DNA of 64,000 bases from Bacillus_BA fengqiuensis (GTDB lineage Bacteria; Bacillota; Bacilli; Bacillales; Bacillaceae_H), in assembly GCA_030813035.1 (NCBI GenBank), contig JAUSTV010000011.1; one strand, given 5' to 3'. Position numbers and translations under genes: made by a program. The notes under the pieces were generated by a model. That model saw nothing but the letters and a program-made list of their open reading frames with translations, ran no database searches and had not been told where the DNA came from. Of this stretch, positions 63,975-64,000 are shown in pieces (position 1 is the stretch's first letter; the number at the start of each line of letters is the position of its first letter).

Positions 63975-64000
63975 ATTAATTAATTTGAGGAGGAGAAAAA

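Noticed and set aside
1..64000. Search by eye for tRNA, rRNA, complete insertion sequences, prophage genes or integrase attachment sites
   Set aside because: No rRNA or tRNA-like sequence, transposase, integrase or phage structural gene was recognised; the only mobile-looking sequences are short non-coding repeats.

Overview
The window looks like a chromosomal segment of an endospore-forming member of the Bacillaceae. It has low-to-middling GC, AGGAGG-type ribosome binding sites, frequent TTG/GTG starts, intrinsic terminators, a gerA-type germination operon, a sporulenol-synthase-like gene, a qoxABCD quinol oxidase, a yjlC-ndh pair with a Rex-like site, and sigma-B, sigma-K, CcpA and Fnr-like sites. 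I cannot name the genus from sequence alone.

Layout. 1-1.5 kb: a small YhfH-type zinc-finger protein and a stand-alone MprF-like synthase domain. 1.7-5.8 kb: a four-gene germinant receptor operon. 6.2-11.9 kb: a LacI-family regulator with clear palindromic operators, followed by a ThuA / two Gfo-Idh-MocA / sugar isomerase operon and a decayed isomerase gene. 12.3-15.7 kb: an 883-residue protein with a glycine-rich region, two IPT-like domains and an SGNH hydrolase, then a CHRD protein. 15.8-17.2 kb: a TetR regulator with a paired SMR transporter. 17.3-20.7 kb: squalene-hopene-cyclase family gene, a small YolD-like protein and a polysaccharide deacetylase, with structured intergenic repeats. 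21-28.8 kb: qoxABCD, yjlC-ndh, nucleoside transporter and cytidine deaminase. 29.4-38.8 kb: ASCH protein, membrane protein, chemoreceptor, nuclease-fused DinG-like helicase, YitT, glycerophosphodiesterase, an FHA-winged-helix regulator and a LysM protein. 39.1-43.9 kb: cyanophycinase and cyanophycin synthetase, then a soluble acyl-ACP desaturase. 44-48.3 kb: a hairpin-rich intergenic tract, a sigma-B-type stress gene, an RsbR-like STAS protein and a PHP phosphatase. 48.4-61.2 kb: a spore-surface-like island. 61.5 kb to the end: an HpaB-type flavin monooxygenase and an IclR regulator with twin operators in front of the next gene.

The most interesting region is 48.4-61.2 kb. A glycosyltransferase gene with the DxH and WGxEDxE signatures typical of polypeptide GalNAc-transferases (GT27-like, with a GT7-C type acceptor half) is followed immediately by a gene for a protein carrying a mucin-like (TTAPP)n array. 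This two-gene cassette is present twice, with 7 and 10 TTAPP units, and each copy has the same sigma-K type promoter (AC-N16-CATANNNTA). None of the proteins has a signal peptide, which suits synthesis in the mother cell and assembly on the spore surface. A third paralogue lacks the N-terminal domain and the TTAPP array. A JAMM/M67 metallopeptidase with a small Cys-Gly peptide gene sits before the second cassette; the first cassette retains only the last bases of that peptidase gene. Two long coiled-coil proteins and a divergent amidase-like protein flank the set. I infer a duplicated, self-contained mucin-type O-glycosylation module for a spore surface layer.

Coordinates of starts were chosen from ribosome binding sites where the longest open frame was not convincing; those choices are stated in each entry.
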